64,000 bases of DNA from Lachnospiraceae bacterium NSJ-143 (GTDB lineage: Bacteria; Bacillota; Clostridia; Lachnospirales; Anaerotignaceae): NCBI GenBank assembly GCA_022867625.1, contig JALIFM010000003.1, positions 1 to 64,000 of the forward strand, read 5' to 3'. Of the stretch, positions 24,540 to 33,582 are shown in pieces (the stretch's first letter is position 1; each line of letters opens with the position of its first letter). The notes beneath the pieces were generated by a model. That model saw nothing but the letters and a program-made list of their open reading frames with translations. It made no database searches and was not told where the DNA came from. The translations under genes and the position numbers were made by a program.

Positions 24540-25445
24540 TTAAATCTTTTTCATATCATACCCGAAATTTTTCAGCAGCATGTCACTGTCACGCCAGTCC
24601 TTTTTTACCTTTACCCATACCTGAAGATTTACCTCGCTTCCAAGCAGGGCTGTGATATCCTGACGGGAATTTGTGCCAATCTTTTTAAGCATAGCGCCGC
24701 CTTTGCCTATTATAATACCCTTGTGAGACTCCCTCTCACAGTAAATTGTTGCCTCAATATCCACAAGATTTTTATCCTGACGCTTTTTCATTGAGCTTAT
24801 TTCCACCGCTATTCCATGTGGAATCTCATCCCGCAGAAGCCTTAAAGCCTTTTCCCTTACAATTTCAGATACTATCTGCCTTTCGGGCTGGTCGGTAACC
24901 ATGTCGTCAGGAAAATATTTCGGACCTTCAGGAAGGTATTTTTTTATTACCTTCATAAGCTCGTCCGTATTTTTGCCATTGAGAGCAGAAACCGGCACAA
25001 TATCGGCAAAATTATAGAGCCTGCTGAATATATCTGTAGTTTTAAATATCTTTTCCTCATCGGCTGAATCTGTTTTGTTTATAACAAGTATTACAGGCGT
25101 TTTTACCCTCTTCAGCCTTTCAAGGACATTTTCATCCTCAGGCAGTACTCTGCCCAGAGGCTCTACAAGCATAAGAACAGCGTCAACCTCGCCAAATGTT
25201 GTTTCAGCCGCCTTTACCATATAGTCGTCAAGCTTGAATTTCGGCTTGTGAATACCCGGCGTATCTATAAAAACCACCTGAAAATCCGGTTTTGTAAGTA
25301 TAGCCTGTATTTTGTTTCTTGTTGTCTGCGGTTTAGGCGATATTATGGCAATCTTTTCACCTATAAGATGGTTCATAAGTGTCGATTTTCCGACATTCGG
25401 CCTGCCTACAAGCGATACAAAGCCGGAATAAAACTTTTCCCTCAA
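24540..25445 (-). CDS. era: GTPase Era
   Basis: 301 residues. G1 GRPNVGKSTLMN, G2 region TTRNK, G3 DTPG (FIDTPGIHKP), G4 NKTD, G5 SAL; C-terminal KH domain with GKGGAMLKKIG. It binds the 3' end of 16S rRNA during 30S assembly. The TTG start at 25445 has GAGGGG 7 bp upstream and follows the udg stop by one base, so translation is coupled. Confidence 0.97.
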   Translation of the reverse strand: MREKFYSGFVSLVGRPNVGKSTLMNHLIGEKIAIISPKPQTTRNKIQAILTKPDFQVVFIDTPGIHKPKFKLDDYMVKAAETTFGEVDAVLMLVEPLGRVLPEDENVLERLKRVKTPVILVINKTDSADEEKIFKTTDIFSRLYNFADIVPVSALNGKNTDELMKVIKKYLPEGPKYFPDDMVTDQPERQIVSEIVREKALRLLRDEIPHGIAVEISSMKKRQDKNLVDIEATIYCERESHKGIIIGKGGAMLKKIGTNSRQDITALLGSEVNLQVWVKVKKDWRDSDMLLKNFGYDMKKI

Positions 25446-25446
25446 T

Positions 25447-26025
25447 TTATTTCCCCTCTCTGATTTCCAAAAGCTTTCTTCTAATTTCCTTCATATCCTC
25501 CCAAGCCGGCTTTTTCTTTGTCATATCCCTCAGTACAGCCGAAGGGTGGAATGTGGCAATCATGTATGTACCCTTTCTCTCAGTCCATATGCCGCGTTCC
25601 CTGGTAATTTTAAAATCCGGGTTTATAACCGCCTTGGCGGCAATACGGCCGAGACACACAATTATTTTAGGCCGTATCAGTATAAACTGCCTCCTGAGGT
25701 AGTTCATGCAGGCGTTCTGCTCCTCCTCAAGCGGGTCACGGTTTTTAGGCGGCCTGCACTTAACTACATTGGCCACATAATAGTCTGTATCATCAAACCC
25801 GGCAGCCAGAAGCATCTTGTCAAGGAGCTGCCCGGCAGCGCCCACAAAAGGTATTCCCTGTATGTCCTCCTGCTCCCCCGGCCCTTCTCCTATAAACATT
25901 ATATCAGCAGTTTTTGAGCCTTTGCCTATTACAACATTATGCCGTGTCTCTGCCAGCGGGCATTTTCGGCAGCTCAGGCACATGCTTTCAAATTCTTCCC
26001 AGTTTGTTTCCAATGACAATCCCAT
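25447..26025 (-). CDS. Uracil-DNA glycosylase, type 4 (Fe-S)
   Basis: 192 residues. Cys ligands for a 4Fe-4S cluster: CLSCRKC near the N-terminus, then VVKCRPP and a later Cys. Motif GEGPGEQEDIQGIPFVGAAGQ and C-terminal FHPSAVL match family-4 UDG. It removes uracil from DNA at the start of base excision repair. ATG 26025. Tightly packed between cdd and era. Confidence 0.9.
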   Translation of the reverse strand: MGLSLETNWEEFESMCLSCRKCPLAETRHNVVIGKGSKTADIMFIGEGPGEQEDIQGIPFVGAAGQLLDKMLLAAGFDDTDYYVANVVKCRPPKNRDPLEEEQNACMNYLRRQFILIRPKIIVCLGRIAAKAVINPDFKITRERGIWTERKGTYMIATFHPSAVLRDMTKKKPAWEDMKEIRRKLLEIREGK

Positions 26026-26028
26026 TCC

Positions 26029-26409
26029 TTATAGTCTGAAGGCCTCAGGCAGCAGCGCTGAAACCTTAAATTCCTTTATTCCATCACTTTCAGAAAACAG
26101 CACAACTGTTCCGTCAGGCATAAACTCACTCAGTACCTGCCGGCATATGCCACACGGGTAAGTATAGTCGCCCGATGATGATACAATGGCTATTTTGTCA
26201 AACTCCCTTTCGCCCTCTGAAACAGCCTTAAACAGGGCAGTTCGCTCAGCGCAGTTTGATGCCCCGTAGGAGCTGTTTTCTATGTTGCAGCCGGTATATA
26301 CCTTTCCGTTTTTGCCCAGCAGAGCAGCTCCGACACTAAAATTTGAGTATGGAGCATAAGCGTTTTTCTCAGCCTCGGCTGCGTATTTAATAAGCTCGGT
26401 ATTTTCCAA
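26029..26409 (-). CDS. cdd: Cytidine deaminase
   Basis: 126 residues, homotetrameric Cdd. Zinc site CAERTAL plus PCGICRQVL, substrate motif NFSVGAALLG and GCNIENSSYG. It deaminates cytidine/deoxycytidine for pyrimidine salvage. TTG start at 26409 with AAGGTGA 7 bp upstream. In the same transcript as ybeY and era, as in many Firmicutes. Confidence 0.95.
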   Translation of the reverse strand: MENTELIKYAAEAEKNAYAPYSNFSVGAALLGKNGKVYTGCNIENSSYGASNCAERTALFKAVSEGEREFDKIAIVSSSGDYTYPCGICRQVLSEFMPDGTVVLFSESDGIKEFKVSALLPEAFRL

Positions 26410-26415
26410 TACACT

Positions 26416-26883
26416 TCACCTTCTTATCCCGAGGTTTTCAAGTATCCTTTCCTGCCTTTCAAACATGTCCTTCTGCTCCTGCTCATCAATATGGTCATAC
26501 CCCAGCAGGTGCAGCATACTGTGGGCCGTAAGGAATGCAAGCTCACGCCTTAGTCCATGTCCGTATTCCTGAGCCTGCTCTCTGGCTTTGTCTATCGAAA
26601 TTATTATATCCCCAAGCAGTATCTCGTCGTTTTCGTTAACATCTGCCTGCTCACCCTCCTCAAAAGTGAGAAGCGGAAAACTCAAAACATCTGTTGGTGC
26701 GTCAATTTCCCTGTACTGCCTGTTTATCTCCTGAATCTCATTATTGTCAACTATAGATATGCTTATCTCGCTTTTTGTGTCAAACTCCTCATAGCTCAGG
26801 CTTTCAGCCACCACATCATTAAAAAGCTTTCTGTATTCTTCTGTCAGGTCAAAATCCGACCTGTTATCTATCAGCACTGTCAT
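26416..26883 (-). CDS. ybeY: rRNA maturation endoribonuclease YbeY
   Basis: 155 residues. Zinc motif HSMLHLLGYDH (H-x3-H-x5-H) at about 120-130; TDVLSFPL is the other family signature. It takes part in 16S 3'-end maturation and ribosome quality control. ATG 26883 lies inside the 3' end of yqfF (20-bp overlap). Confidence 0.95.
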   Translation of the reverse strand: MTVLIDNRSDFDLTEEYRKLFNDVVAESLSYEEFDTKSEISISIVDNNEIQEINRQYREIDAPTDVLSFPLLTFEEGEQADVNENDEILLGDIIISIDKAREQAQEYGHGLRRELAFLTAHSMLHLLGYDHIDEQEQKDMFERQERILENLGIRR

Positions 26884-29083
26884 TGGAATTCACCTCTTTT
26901 ATTTCTTCCTCATGTTCCTTTTCGGCTTCCTTCTGCCTTGCGGCCTCTATTTCCTCCTCCTTGGGGTATGAAACCCTGTGGTGGTACATGCCGTTGAACA
27001 TCTTCATAAACGACTTTTTAATTACCTCTATTTCCTTTAAGTCAAGCCGGCAGTCATTGAGCTGTCCATCGTTGAGCTTGTCCTTAAAAAGCCTGTCTAC
27101 CAGTTCCTCTATGCCAGCAGGGTCGTTTCCGGCCGAGACAAAGCTCCTTACAGCCGCCTCCACAGTATCGGCAAGCATAACAACAGCAGCCTCCTTGCTC
27201 TGCGGTATCGGCCCCGGATACCTGAAATCACTTTCATGCACAAGCTCGCCAGTACTTTCCTTCTCCTTCACGCATTTCACGTAAAAATACTTTACAAGCG
27301 TTGTACCGTGGTGCTGTTCTATTATATCTTTTACCACCCTTGGAAGCCCGAACTTGTCGGCAAGCTTAAGCCCGTCCTTCACATGGCTTATAATCATCTG
27401 TGCGCTTATATACGGGTCAAGCTTGTCATGAATATTTCCTCCAAACTGGTTCTCACTGAAATACTGCGGGTTATTGAGCTTTCCTATGTCATGAAAAAGG
27501 GCTCCAACCTTCGCCAGAGTCTCATTGGCGTATATCTCATAGGCCGCTGTTTCTGCAAGGTTAGCCACAACTATACAGTGGTGGTATGTACCGGGGGTTT
27601 CTATAATAAGCCTTCTCATCAAATCATTGTTTGGGTTTGCAAGCTCAGCTAGCGTAAATTTTGTATTCATGCCGAATACGCCCTCCCACAGAGGCAGGCT
27701 TCCTATCACCATTACAAGGGAAACTATGCCCGCCGCGCAGGCATAAAGACTCTCCAGCAGAAGCTTCTGCGAGTAGCCCATTGAAAACACGCCTATGCCA
27801 AAATATGCGGCCATGTTCAAAAGACCTATGGCAACCGAAACCAACAGTACCATTGTCCTTTTCTGTGTATACTGCACAAGCACAGCGGCAAATCCCCCTG
27901 TGAGTATAAAATAGACAAGGCAGTACACATCGCCGTTAAATATAAATGTGCCTATTACACATACAAAGGCATTCAGCACAAGGGCTATTTTAGGCTTTAT
28001 AAGTATAGATGTCAGCATGGCAAACACACTGAAAGGGACAAATATAAAATTATTAAACCTCTCTGTCACAAACAGTATGACAACCGACAATATATATATA
28101 AAGAAAAGCAGTACCGCAGAGTTATTCTGCTCCATAGCCCTTTTTTGAAGCGTATAAAGGTAAAGACATGCGCCGGCAAAGCACAGAAACGTAATAATGG
28201 CGCTGCCTGTCATATGCACTATTGAGCCGCTGTAACCGGTATTTATAAGCCCAAGCTCCGTAAGTATCGCATAAGCCTCCGCAGTTATAACCTCTCCGCT
28301 GTCAACTATTTTCTGGTCCTTAAGCACCATTACCGGGTCGACCTCAGATGCCTTCTGAGCCTTGGCAGCCTCAATGGCGTCCTCGTCCAGCACAAGGTTT
28401 GGCACTATCACAGCGTCAGCGGTTGAGTAGGCCATTGATTTTAATACCTCGCTCCAGTTCAGCGCGTTTATTATTTCCCTTACTTTAGGCACAATGTTTT
28501 CTCTTGTGTCAGCTGTTATCCCCTGCTCAAAAGCGTAGTTTGAGGCGTATTTTATATCCTCTATAAACTTTGCCTTGTCCTCGTCCGAAAGGGCATCATA
28601 TTCACTGTACTGCACAGCAGAAAAGTATACAGGCACGCCAAGCGTAATATCAAGGGAGTAGTTGTATTCAGGCTTTACAGTCTCATATCTTTGGGAATCA
28701 GCGCCTATCTTGTTAAGGGTATTCTGTCTGGCAGCCTCTTTCTGGGCATAGACCTTCATTTCCTCAATACCACTGTCAATAGCCGCAAACATCTCGTCTA
28801 TCTGCCGGCCGGCATTAAACTCCACATCTGTGTCGTGCTTATACAGGTTTCCTACACTGTCCTCCGCTTTCTGCCTGAGCCTTTGCGTCTCAACAGTATT
28901 TTCAACGCTCCTTGTGGCTATATACCTTTTTGGAGATATATCGCCTATATTTATTTTTTCCGATGCCGAAGCAAAAGCCCCTGAGAAAATAACAGTCATT
29001 GTAAAAGCGAACGCCAGCACTATGAGCGCTATATTAAATTTTCTTCCGGAAAAATAAACAAACGGTTTGATAAAATTTCTCAT
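26864..29083 (-). CDS. HD-domain membrane phosphohydrolase (PgpH/YqfF type)
   Basis: 739 residues. N-terminal TM, a large extracellular 7TM-HD region (about 45-280), seven membrane segments at about 285-470. The cytoplasmic HD domain has ETPGTYHHCIVVANLAE, the HD pair in GALFHDIGKL, and ISAQMIISHVKDG and IIEQHHGT. Family members (PgpH) hydrolyse c-di-AMP to pApA and set its level. The C-terminus is a charged tail. The order phoH-yqfF-ybeY is standard. ATG 29083, 6 bp after the phoH stop. Confidence 0.9.
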   Translation of the reverse strand: MRNFIKPFVYFSGRKFNIALIVLAFAFTMTVIFSGAFASASEKINIGDISPKRYIATRSVENTVETQRLRQKAEDSVGNLYKHDTDVEFNAGRQIDEMFAAIDSGIEEMKVYAQKEAARQNTLNKIGADSQRYETVKPEYNYSLDITLGVPVYFSAVQYSEYDALSDEDKAKFIEDIKYASNYAFEQGITADTRENIVPKVREIINALNWSEVLKSMAYSTADAVIVPNLVLDEDAIEAAKAQKASEVDPVMVLKDQKIVDSGEVITAEAYAILTELGLINTGYSGSIVHMTGSAIITFLCFAGACLYLYTLQKRAMEQNNSAVLLFFIYILSVVILFVTERFNNFIFVPFSVFAMLTSILIKPKIALVLNAFVCVIGTFIFNGDVYCLVYFILTGGFAAVLVQYTQKRTMVLLVSVAIGLLNMAAYFGIGVFSMGYSQKLLLESLYACAAGIVSLVMVIGSLPLWEGVFGMNTKFTLAELANPNNDLMRRLIIETPGTYHHCIVVANLAETAAYEIYANETLAKVGALFHDIGKLNNPQYFSENQFGGNIHDKLDPYISAQMIISHVKDGLKLADKFGLPRVVKDIIEQHHGTTLVKYFYVKCVKEKESTGELVHESDFRYPGPIPQSKEAAVVMLADTVEAAVRSFVSAGNDPAGIEELVDRLFKDKLNDGQLNDCRLDLKEIEVIKKSFMKMFNGMYHHRVSYPKEEEIEAARQKEAEKEHEEEIKEVNSNDSADR

Positions 29084-29089
29084 ACCCCA

Positions 29090-30088
29090 TCACTTTCGCT
29101 TTCTCGCTCCGCCAAAATCGGCTGCATTTTCTTTCCGCATTTTTGCGGAATCGTATTTTTCATAAGCCAATATGATTTTCTGTACAAGAGGGTGGCGCAC
29201 CACATCACGGTTAGTGAGCGTTATAATGTCTATGCCCTCTATTCCCCTTAATATATCCGCCGCCTCGTTCAGACCGCTGCGCTTTCCGTCTGAAAGGTCA
29301 ATCTGTGTTATATCGCCTGTTATAACCGCCTTTGAGCCGTAGCCTATACGCGTAAGGAACATTTTCATCTGCTCAGGGGTTGTATTCTGCGCCTCGTCCA
29401 GCACAATAAATGCGTTATCCAGTGTCCTTCCCCTCATGTATGCCAGAGGGGCTACCTCTATCAGACCTTTTTCCATGTTTTTTAAAAAGTTGTCAGCTCC
29501 CATTATTTCATAAAGCGCGTCATAAAGCGGCCTCAGGTATGGGTCAACCTTCTGCTGTAAATCCCCCGGAAGGAATCCCAGCTTTTCTCCGGCCTCTATG
29601 GCAGGCCTTGTAAGTATAATACGGTTTACCTCATTGTTCTTAAAAGCGTTTATGGCAAGCGCCATTGCAAGATATGTCTTTCCTGTGCCGGCAGGACCTA
29701 TGCCAAAAACCACTGTATTCTTCCTTATTGAATCTGCGTATTTTTTCTGGCCCATGGTTTTTGCCCTTACAGGCCGTCCGTTTACAGTAACACATATCAA
29801 ATCGCCGTTTACTTCCTCGGCGTCCTTTTCATTGTGCTCCTTAACTGAGTCAATAGTATAGTTGAGCGACTGGTCCGTAATCTCAATATTGTTTTTAACA
29901 GCCTTAATAAGGCATTCTACCGTTTTTGCAGCGCCTGTTACATTCTCACCGTTAATCTTTATATAGTCGCCCCTGTTGACTATCTTTACATCGAACTCCT
30001 TTTCTATCCTTTTAACATTTTTGTCGAACTGTCCAAAAACGGCAGAAATATCACCGCTTTCAACAGAAAACACCGCTTCACTGCTCAC
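29090..30088 (-). CDS. PhoH-family ATPase
   Basis: 332 residues. Small N-terminal KH-like part, then the PhoH P-loop GIGPAGTGKTYLAMALAI, Walker B FIVLDEAQNTTPEQMKMFLT, and TRIGYGSKAVITGDITQIDL. It is the YbeZ/PhoH-like class, linked to RNA metabolism with YbeY despite the phosphate-related name. The GTG start at 30088 overlaps the yqfD 3' end by 11 bp, with AGGTGAAAG upstream. Confidence 0.93.
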   Translation of the reverse strand: MSSEAVFSVESGDISAVFGQFDKNVKRIEKEFDVKIVNRGDYIKINGENVTGAAKTVECLIKAVKNNIEITDQSLNYTIDSVKEHNEKDAEEVNGDLICVTVNGRPVRAKTMGQKKYADSIRKNTVVFGIGPAGTGKTYLAMALAINAFKNNEVNRIILTRPAIEAGEKLGFLPGDLQQKVDPYLRPLYDALYEIMGADNFLKNMEKGLIEVAPLAYMRGRTLDNAFIVLDEAQNTTPEQMKMFLTRIGYGSKAVITGDITQIDLSDGKRSGLNEAADILRGIEGIDIITLTNRDVVRHPLVQKIILAYEKYDSAKMRKENAADFGGARKRK

Positions 30089-31301
30089 TGTCTGCTTTCA
30101 CCTCTGGATTATTGTTTTGTGCACACTCAGCCTCAGCCCCAATTTTCTGCGACACTGTTATAAGCGCCGTGTATCTGTAGCTCTGGCCGTCAACTTTGCC
30201 GTCAGTTTCTTCCTTTATAATATATGCGTCCATTCCAAAGTGCTCCTCCTCGTAGGCTGCCAAAAAGTCTCGCGCCTTCTGCCGGGCCTCCTCCTCTGTC
30301 ATGGTCCTGTCTTTTAAAACATATTCCTTTAAATCATAAACCGTAATACCAAACGGTATATGGTATTCTCCTATGTTCAGCCTGAAATCACGGTTTACCG
30401 TCTTTTCATAATTTTCAGGGCTTTGCCAGAGCGAAAGCTCCCTGCTGAAATCCCCCGCCTCAATTTTAAAGCTTTTAGATACGCCGCCTGTATATTCTTT
30501 GCTTTTTTCAGTCATATTAACCTCTAAAATAACTTTATGTACAGTCTGAGCCCTTATATAGGCCTCGCTTTTGACATATCTTTCGCCCTTAATTTCATCT
30601 CCGTCCTTAATTTCAAGGCATCCGGAAACGAGTATGTCTCCTTTTTTAACAACATCGCCCGCCCTCACTTTAGGAGTGCCGTTTATAACTGTTATGCTCT
30701 CTATAACGCCGTCATATTCTGATATTATATCACACGGCGTACTGTTATCAATTATTTCCGTTTCAGGTATAGTTTCCGACACTGAAACAACAGCCTTTGT
30801 GCCCTTTACAGTTACCGCCGCCCAGCTTATATCCTCAAAGCTTGCTATAAGCTTATCAGCCGTTACTGTAGTGTCCACACTCTTTTTTACGGTTCCCGGA
30901 AAAAGGCCGTTCTCACGACAGAAACTGCGTATATCCTCTGTAGGAACACGGTAGTTTCCGTCTACCTGTACAGTCCATACAAAACCTGACAAAGCGTATA
31001 TGGCGGCTATAAAAAACACAGCCCCCAAAACATACGCCTTCCTTTTTTTCAGTCTTGCCGCTATGCAAGGAAAACCCCTGCGCTTTATTATCTCCGTGCG
31101 GCTTCCGCTTTTTCTTGAAATTTCCCTGAGCTCGTCTTCAGCGCTCAGCTCCGCCTTCATATAATACGATTTTCCGTCGTTTTTTATGTCCCACAGGTCT
31201 ATGCCATAAAACGCCGCCATATTTACGAATTTTCCGGCCGAAAGACCTGACGCTTTTATAATAACATATCCTTTCAAATAATTCCATACAGGTAAAAACA
31301 T
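30078..31301 (-). CDS. yqfD: Sporulation protein YqfD
   Basis: 407 residues. A membrane segment at about 88-110 (VLGAVFFIAAIYALSGFVW) splits a cytoplasmic N-terminal domain from a large extracytoplasmic part (VDGNYRVPTEDIRSFCRENG, ITVINGTPKVRAGDVVKKGD). The family is conserved in spore-formers, controlled by sigma-E in B. subtilis, and required for efficient sporulation. Its presence supports a spore-forming host, which matters for the split cwlD. ATG 31301 with AAGGAGG. Confidence 0.92.
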   Translation of the reverse strand: MFLPVWNYLKGYVIIKASGLSAGKFVNMAAFYGIDLWDIKNDGKSYYMKAELSAEDELREISRKSGSRTEIIKRRGFPCIAARLKKRKAYVLGAVFFIAAIYALSGFVWTVQVDGNYRVPTEDIRSFCRENGLFPGTVKKSVDTTVTADKLIASFEDISWAAVTVKGTKAVVSVSETIPETEIIDNSTPCDIISEYDGVIESITVINGTPKVRAGDVVKKGDILVSGCLEIKDGDEIKGERYVKSEAYIRAQTVHKVILEVNMTEKSKEYTGGVSKSFKIEAGDFSRELSLWQSPENYEKTVNRDFRLNIGEYHIPFGITVYDLKEYVLKDRTMTEEEARQKARDFLAAYEEEHFGMDAYIIKEETDGKVDGQSYRYTALITVSQKIGAEAECAQNNNPEVKADSEQ

Positions 31302-31333
31302 ATTGTCAAAAGCCTCCTTATTAAAGGCACTTT

Positions 31334-31603
31334 TTATTTCTCATACGAGAAAGAAGAGATTGCCCCCTTTATCGATATGCACTGGGAATTCATGTACTTT
31401 ATATCAAGGGTACTGCCTTCTATTTTAAGTATGCCGGCTGAAGTGTTAAGGGTTATTTTTCCGTCAGAGTACTCTAAAATACCGCCGTAATTTTCTATAA
31501 TCATATCCACCTGCCCTGTAAGCGTTATTACAGGAAGGGCGCATACGGCCTCAGCCGGAAGCTCAAAAACCTCCGCAAACGTCCGCCTTATATTTTTAGC
31601 CAA
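31334..31603 (-). CDS. yqfC: Sporulation protein YqfC
   Basis: 89 residues, YabP/YqfC family: residues about 20-85 carry LPVITLTGQVDMIIENYGGI and the DIKYMNSQCISIKGAI segment. It is co-expressed with yqfD in spore-formers. TTG start at 31603 with GGGG 8 bp upstream. First gene of the long minus-strand operon; the region before it (31607-31680) may hold its promoter, but I see no convincing sigma-E motif. Confidence 0.9.
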   Translation of the reverse strand: MAKNIRRTFAEVFELPAEAVCALPVITLTGQVDMIIENYGGILEYSDGKITLNTSAGILKIEGSTLDIKYMNSQCISIKGAISSFSYEK

Positions 31604-31679
31604 AAGCTCAGCCCCTTAATTAGTTTCCTTTAAATTTATGCCGGTCAGCCTGTACAAATTCGGCCATTTGCTGCAACAA

Positions 31680-31706
31680 TAAAAAAGGACAGGCTTCCGC
31701 CTGTCC
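31680..31706 (-). terminator. Terminator after rpoN
   Basis: GGACAGGC / GCCTGTCC with a 4-nt loop, followed on the minus strand by seven T. Confidence 0.88.
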
Positions 31707-31719
31707 AAACATATACGTT

Positions 31720-33075
31720 TCAGCATTTTCTGCCGCTTATGCCGTTAATGCCCATAATCCCCCTGTATTTGGCTACTGTCCGCCTTGAGATATCAACTCC
31801 TCTTTTTGAAAGCTCATCAGATATTTTCCTGTCGCTCAAAGGCGCTGACGGGTCCTCGCCGTCAATAAGCCCCCGTATCATCTCCTGTATTTTTTCCTGC
31901 GTAAGCCCTTGGCCAAAGGCCTCCGCGGCGGTCTGCCTGAAAAAATACCCGAGAGGAAACACCCCGTGCCTGCACTGTATGTATTTGCCCTTTACAGTAC
32001 GGCTTACGGTTGACTCGTGTATACCGGCCTCAGCTGCCACAACAGAGAGTGTCAAAGGCTTTATGTAGCCCTCTCCCCTGTCAAAAAACTCCGTCTGCTT
32101 TTCGACTATCGCCTTTATTATATTATAAAGTGTTTCATTCCTCTTTGTAATGCACTTTACAACCCACTGCGCCTGACGTATTTTGGAATAGACAAAATTT
32201 TTTGCGTCGCTGTCGCCATCATTTTTTATTATATCCCTGTAAAACCCGCTTATATTTACACCTGCCGTAAAATACTCATTGAGCGTAATCTGATAATTTC
32301 CGTTTTCGCCCGTAACTGCCGCATCCGGCACTATATACTCAACACTTTCTTCCGATTTAAATCCGCTTCCCGGCTTGGGGTTTAAAGTCTTTATAAAGCT
32401 TACCGCCATAGATACCTCGTCAAGAGAGGCTTTAAGTTTTTTTGCAATAACCGGCAGCTGGTTTTTACCCACAAGGTTCAGGTATTTTCTGATTATCTCT
32501 ATCACTATGTCATCATCAACGCCAAGCATTCTCGCCTGTATTTCAAGGCATTGCTCAAGATTTGACGCGCCCACGCCGTACGGCTCAAGTGACTGTACGG
32601 TTTTTATCCCTTTTTCAGCTTCTTCCACACTGATATCAAGGCATTGAGCTATCTCACCGGCAGAAAGCGTCAGATATCCGGCTCCGTCAAGGTTTTCAGC
32701 TATAAACCTGCACACAGCAATTTCTTTTTTAGGAATCTTGAGCAGGTTTATCTGGCTTACTATAAACTCCGGCAGGCTTTCTTCAACGCTCTGCTTAAAT
32801 TTCCACATATCATTCTCGTCCTCGTCCTCTTTTTCCTGTGAATAATATGTACGGTTCTGCTCATCCGATGAATCAAGGTATTCTATTTTTCTTTTGAGCG
32901 CATTAACAGAAGCCTCGTCGTCATACTTGCTTTTAAGCTCAAGCACCGGGTTTTCCTCTGTGAGTGCGCCCACATAGTCCACAAGCTCAGCGGTGCTCAT
33001 CTGCAGTATATTTGTCGACTGCAGCATCTTTTGGCTCATAAGCAGCTTTTGAGTTGTATTGAGTACAAGATTCAT
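31720..33075 (-). CDS. rpoN: RNA polymerase sigma-54 factor
   Basis: 451 residues. N-terminal Gln-rich activator-contact region I (TTQKLLMSQKMLQSTNILQM), acidic region II, core-binding domain (SLEPYGVGASNLEQCLEIQA), HTH (TVSRTVKGKYIQ), and the RpoN box near the end as SRRTVAKYRG (family ARRTVAKYRE). It directs transcription from -24/-12 promoters with an enhancer-binding ATPase. No such activator is in this window. ATG 33075; promoter about 100 bp upstream. Confidence 0.95.
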   Translation of the reverse strand: MNLVLNTTQKLLMSQKMLQSTNILQMSTAELVDYVGALTEENPVLELKSKYDDEASVNALKRKIEYLDSSDEQNRTYYSQEKEDEDENDMWKFKQSVEESLPEFIVSQINLLKIPKKEIAVCRFIAENLDGAGYLTLSAGEIAQCLDISVEEAEKGIKTVQSLEPYGVGASNLEQCLEIQARMLGVDDDIVIEIIRKYLNLVGKNQLPVIAKKLKASLDEVSMAVSFIKTLNPKPGSGFKSEESVEYIVPDAAVTGENGNYQITLNEYFTAGVNISGFYRDIIKNDGDSDAKNFVYSKIRQAQWVVKCITKRNETLYNIIKAIVEKQTEFFDRGEGYIKPLTLSVVAAEAGIHESTVSRTVKGKYIQCRHGVFPLGYFFRQTAAEAFGQGLTQEKIQEMIRGLIDGEDPSAPLSDRKISDELSKRGVDISRRTVAKYRGIMGINGISGRKC

Positions 33076-33175
33076 TGTTGTTTCCCCCTGTGGACTTATT
33101 ATTGTTCCGGCCCAGTTTTATAACACAGTACCGCCCGTATTCATAATCATTGCGGTGCCTGCTCCTGCCAATAAT

Positions 33176-33205
33176 ATTATAACATATTTTAATAATTTAA
33201 TCCAA
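33176..33205 (-). promoter_or_regulatory. rpoN promoter candidate
   Basis: Minus strand TTGGAT (33200-33205), 18-bp spacer, perfect TATAAT (33176-33181). It leaves a leader of about 95 nt. Confidence 0.5.
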
Positions 33206-33415
33206 AATTCTTTATAATTTTACATCATACGCATTTTTACCGCGTCTCCCCTCAGGAGCTTTAAGTGCCGTTAAAATATCCGCTTAAATTAAAGTACATA
33301 AATTTACATTTACATAAATTAAAATTAGTAGTAAACTCATATTGAAAAAAATATATTGTTTTTAATAAAACTTACATTAAATATTCAAAATTTTTTAAAA
33401 AAGTGTAAAAATATG

Positions 33416-33444
33416 TTGTTGGATATGTGTTTTTGTATTAAAAT
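33416..33444 (+). promoter_or_regulatory. rnf operon promoter candidate
   Basis: TTGTTG (33416-33421), 17-bp spacer, TAAAAT (33439-33444), in a very AT-rich region (33205-33450) with no gene. The resulting leader is about 130 nt. Confidence 0.5.
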
Positions 33445-33462
33445 AGAAATGTTGATTATAAG

Positions 33463-33557
33463 CTGGCTTTAGTTTGGGTGGACGTACCTTACAAAGGCCA
33501 GTTTATGCAAGTTTATTCTTATTACCTTATATTCTTTACACCTAGCTTGGGTGTAAA
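33463..33557 (+). promoter_or_regulatory. Structured rnfC leader: two hairpins
   Basis: Hairpin 1: CTGGC-TTT (33463-33470) pairs with AAAG-GCCAG (33493-33501). Hairpin 2: TTTACACC (33535-33542) / GGTGTAAA (33550-33557), ending 26 nt before the rnfC ATG. No T-run follows either, so they look more like mRNA stability or translation elements than terminators. I do not recognise a riboswitch class. Confidence 0.4.
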
Positions 33558-33582
33558 AATTACAAGAACAGAGGGGGATAAT

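Noticed and set aside
33076-33480. Sigma-54 promoter for the rnf operon next to rpoN
   Set aside because: No TGGCAC-N5-TTGC match was found; a sigma-A-like pair fits better.
33478-33582. N-terminal extension of RnfC by 35 residues
   Set aside because: The extension runs through the leader hairpins, has no SD and does not match RnfC; ATG 33583 has AGAGGGGG upstream.
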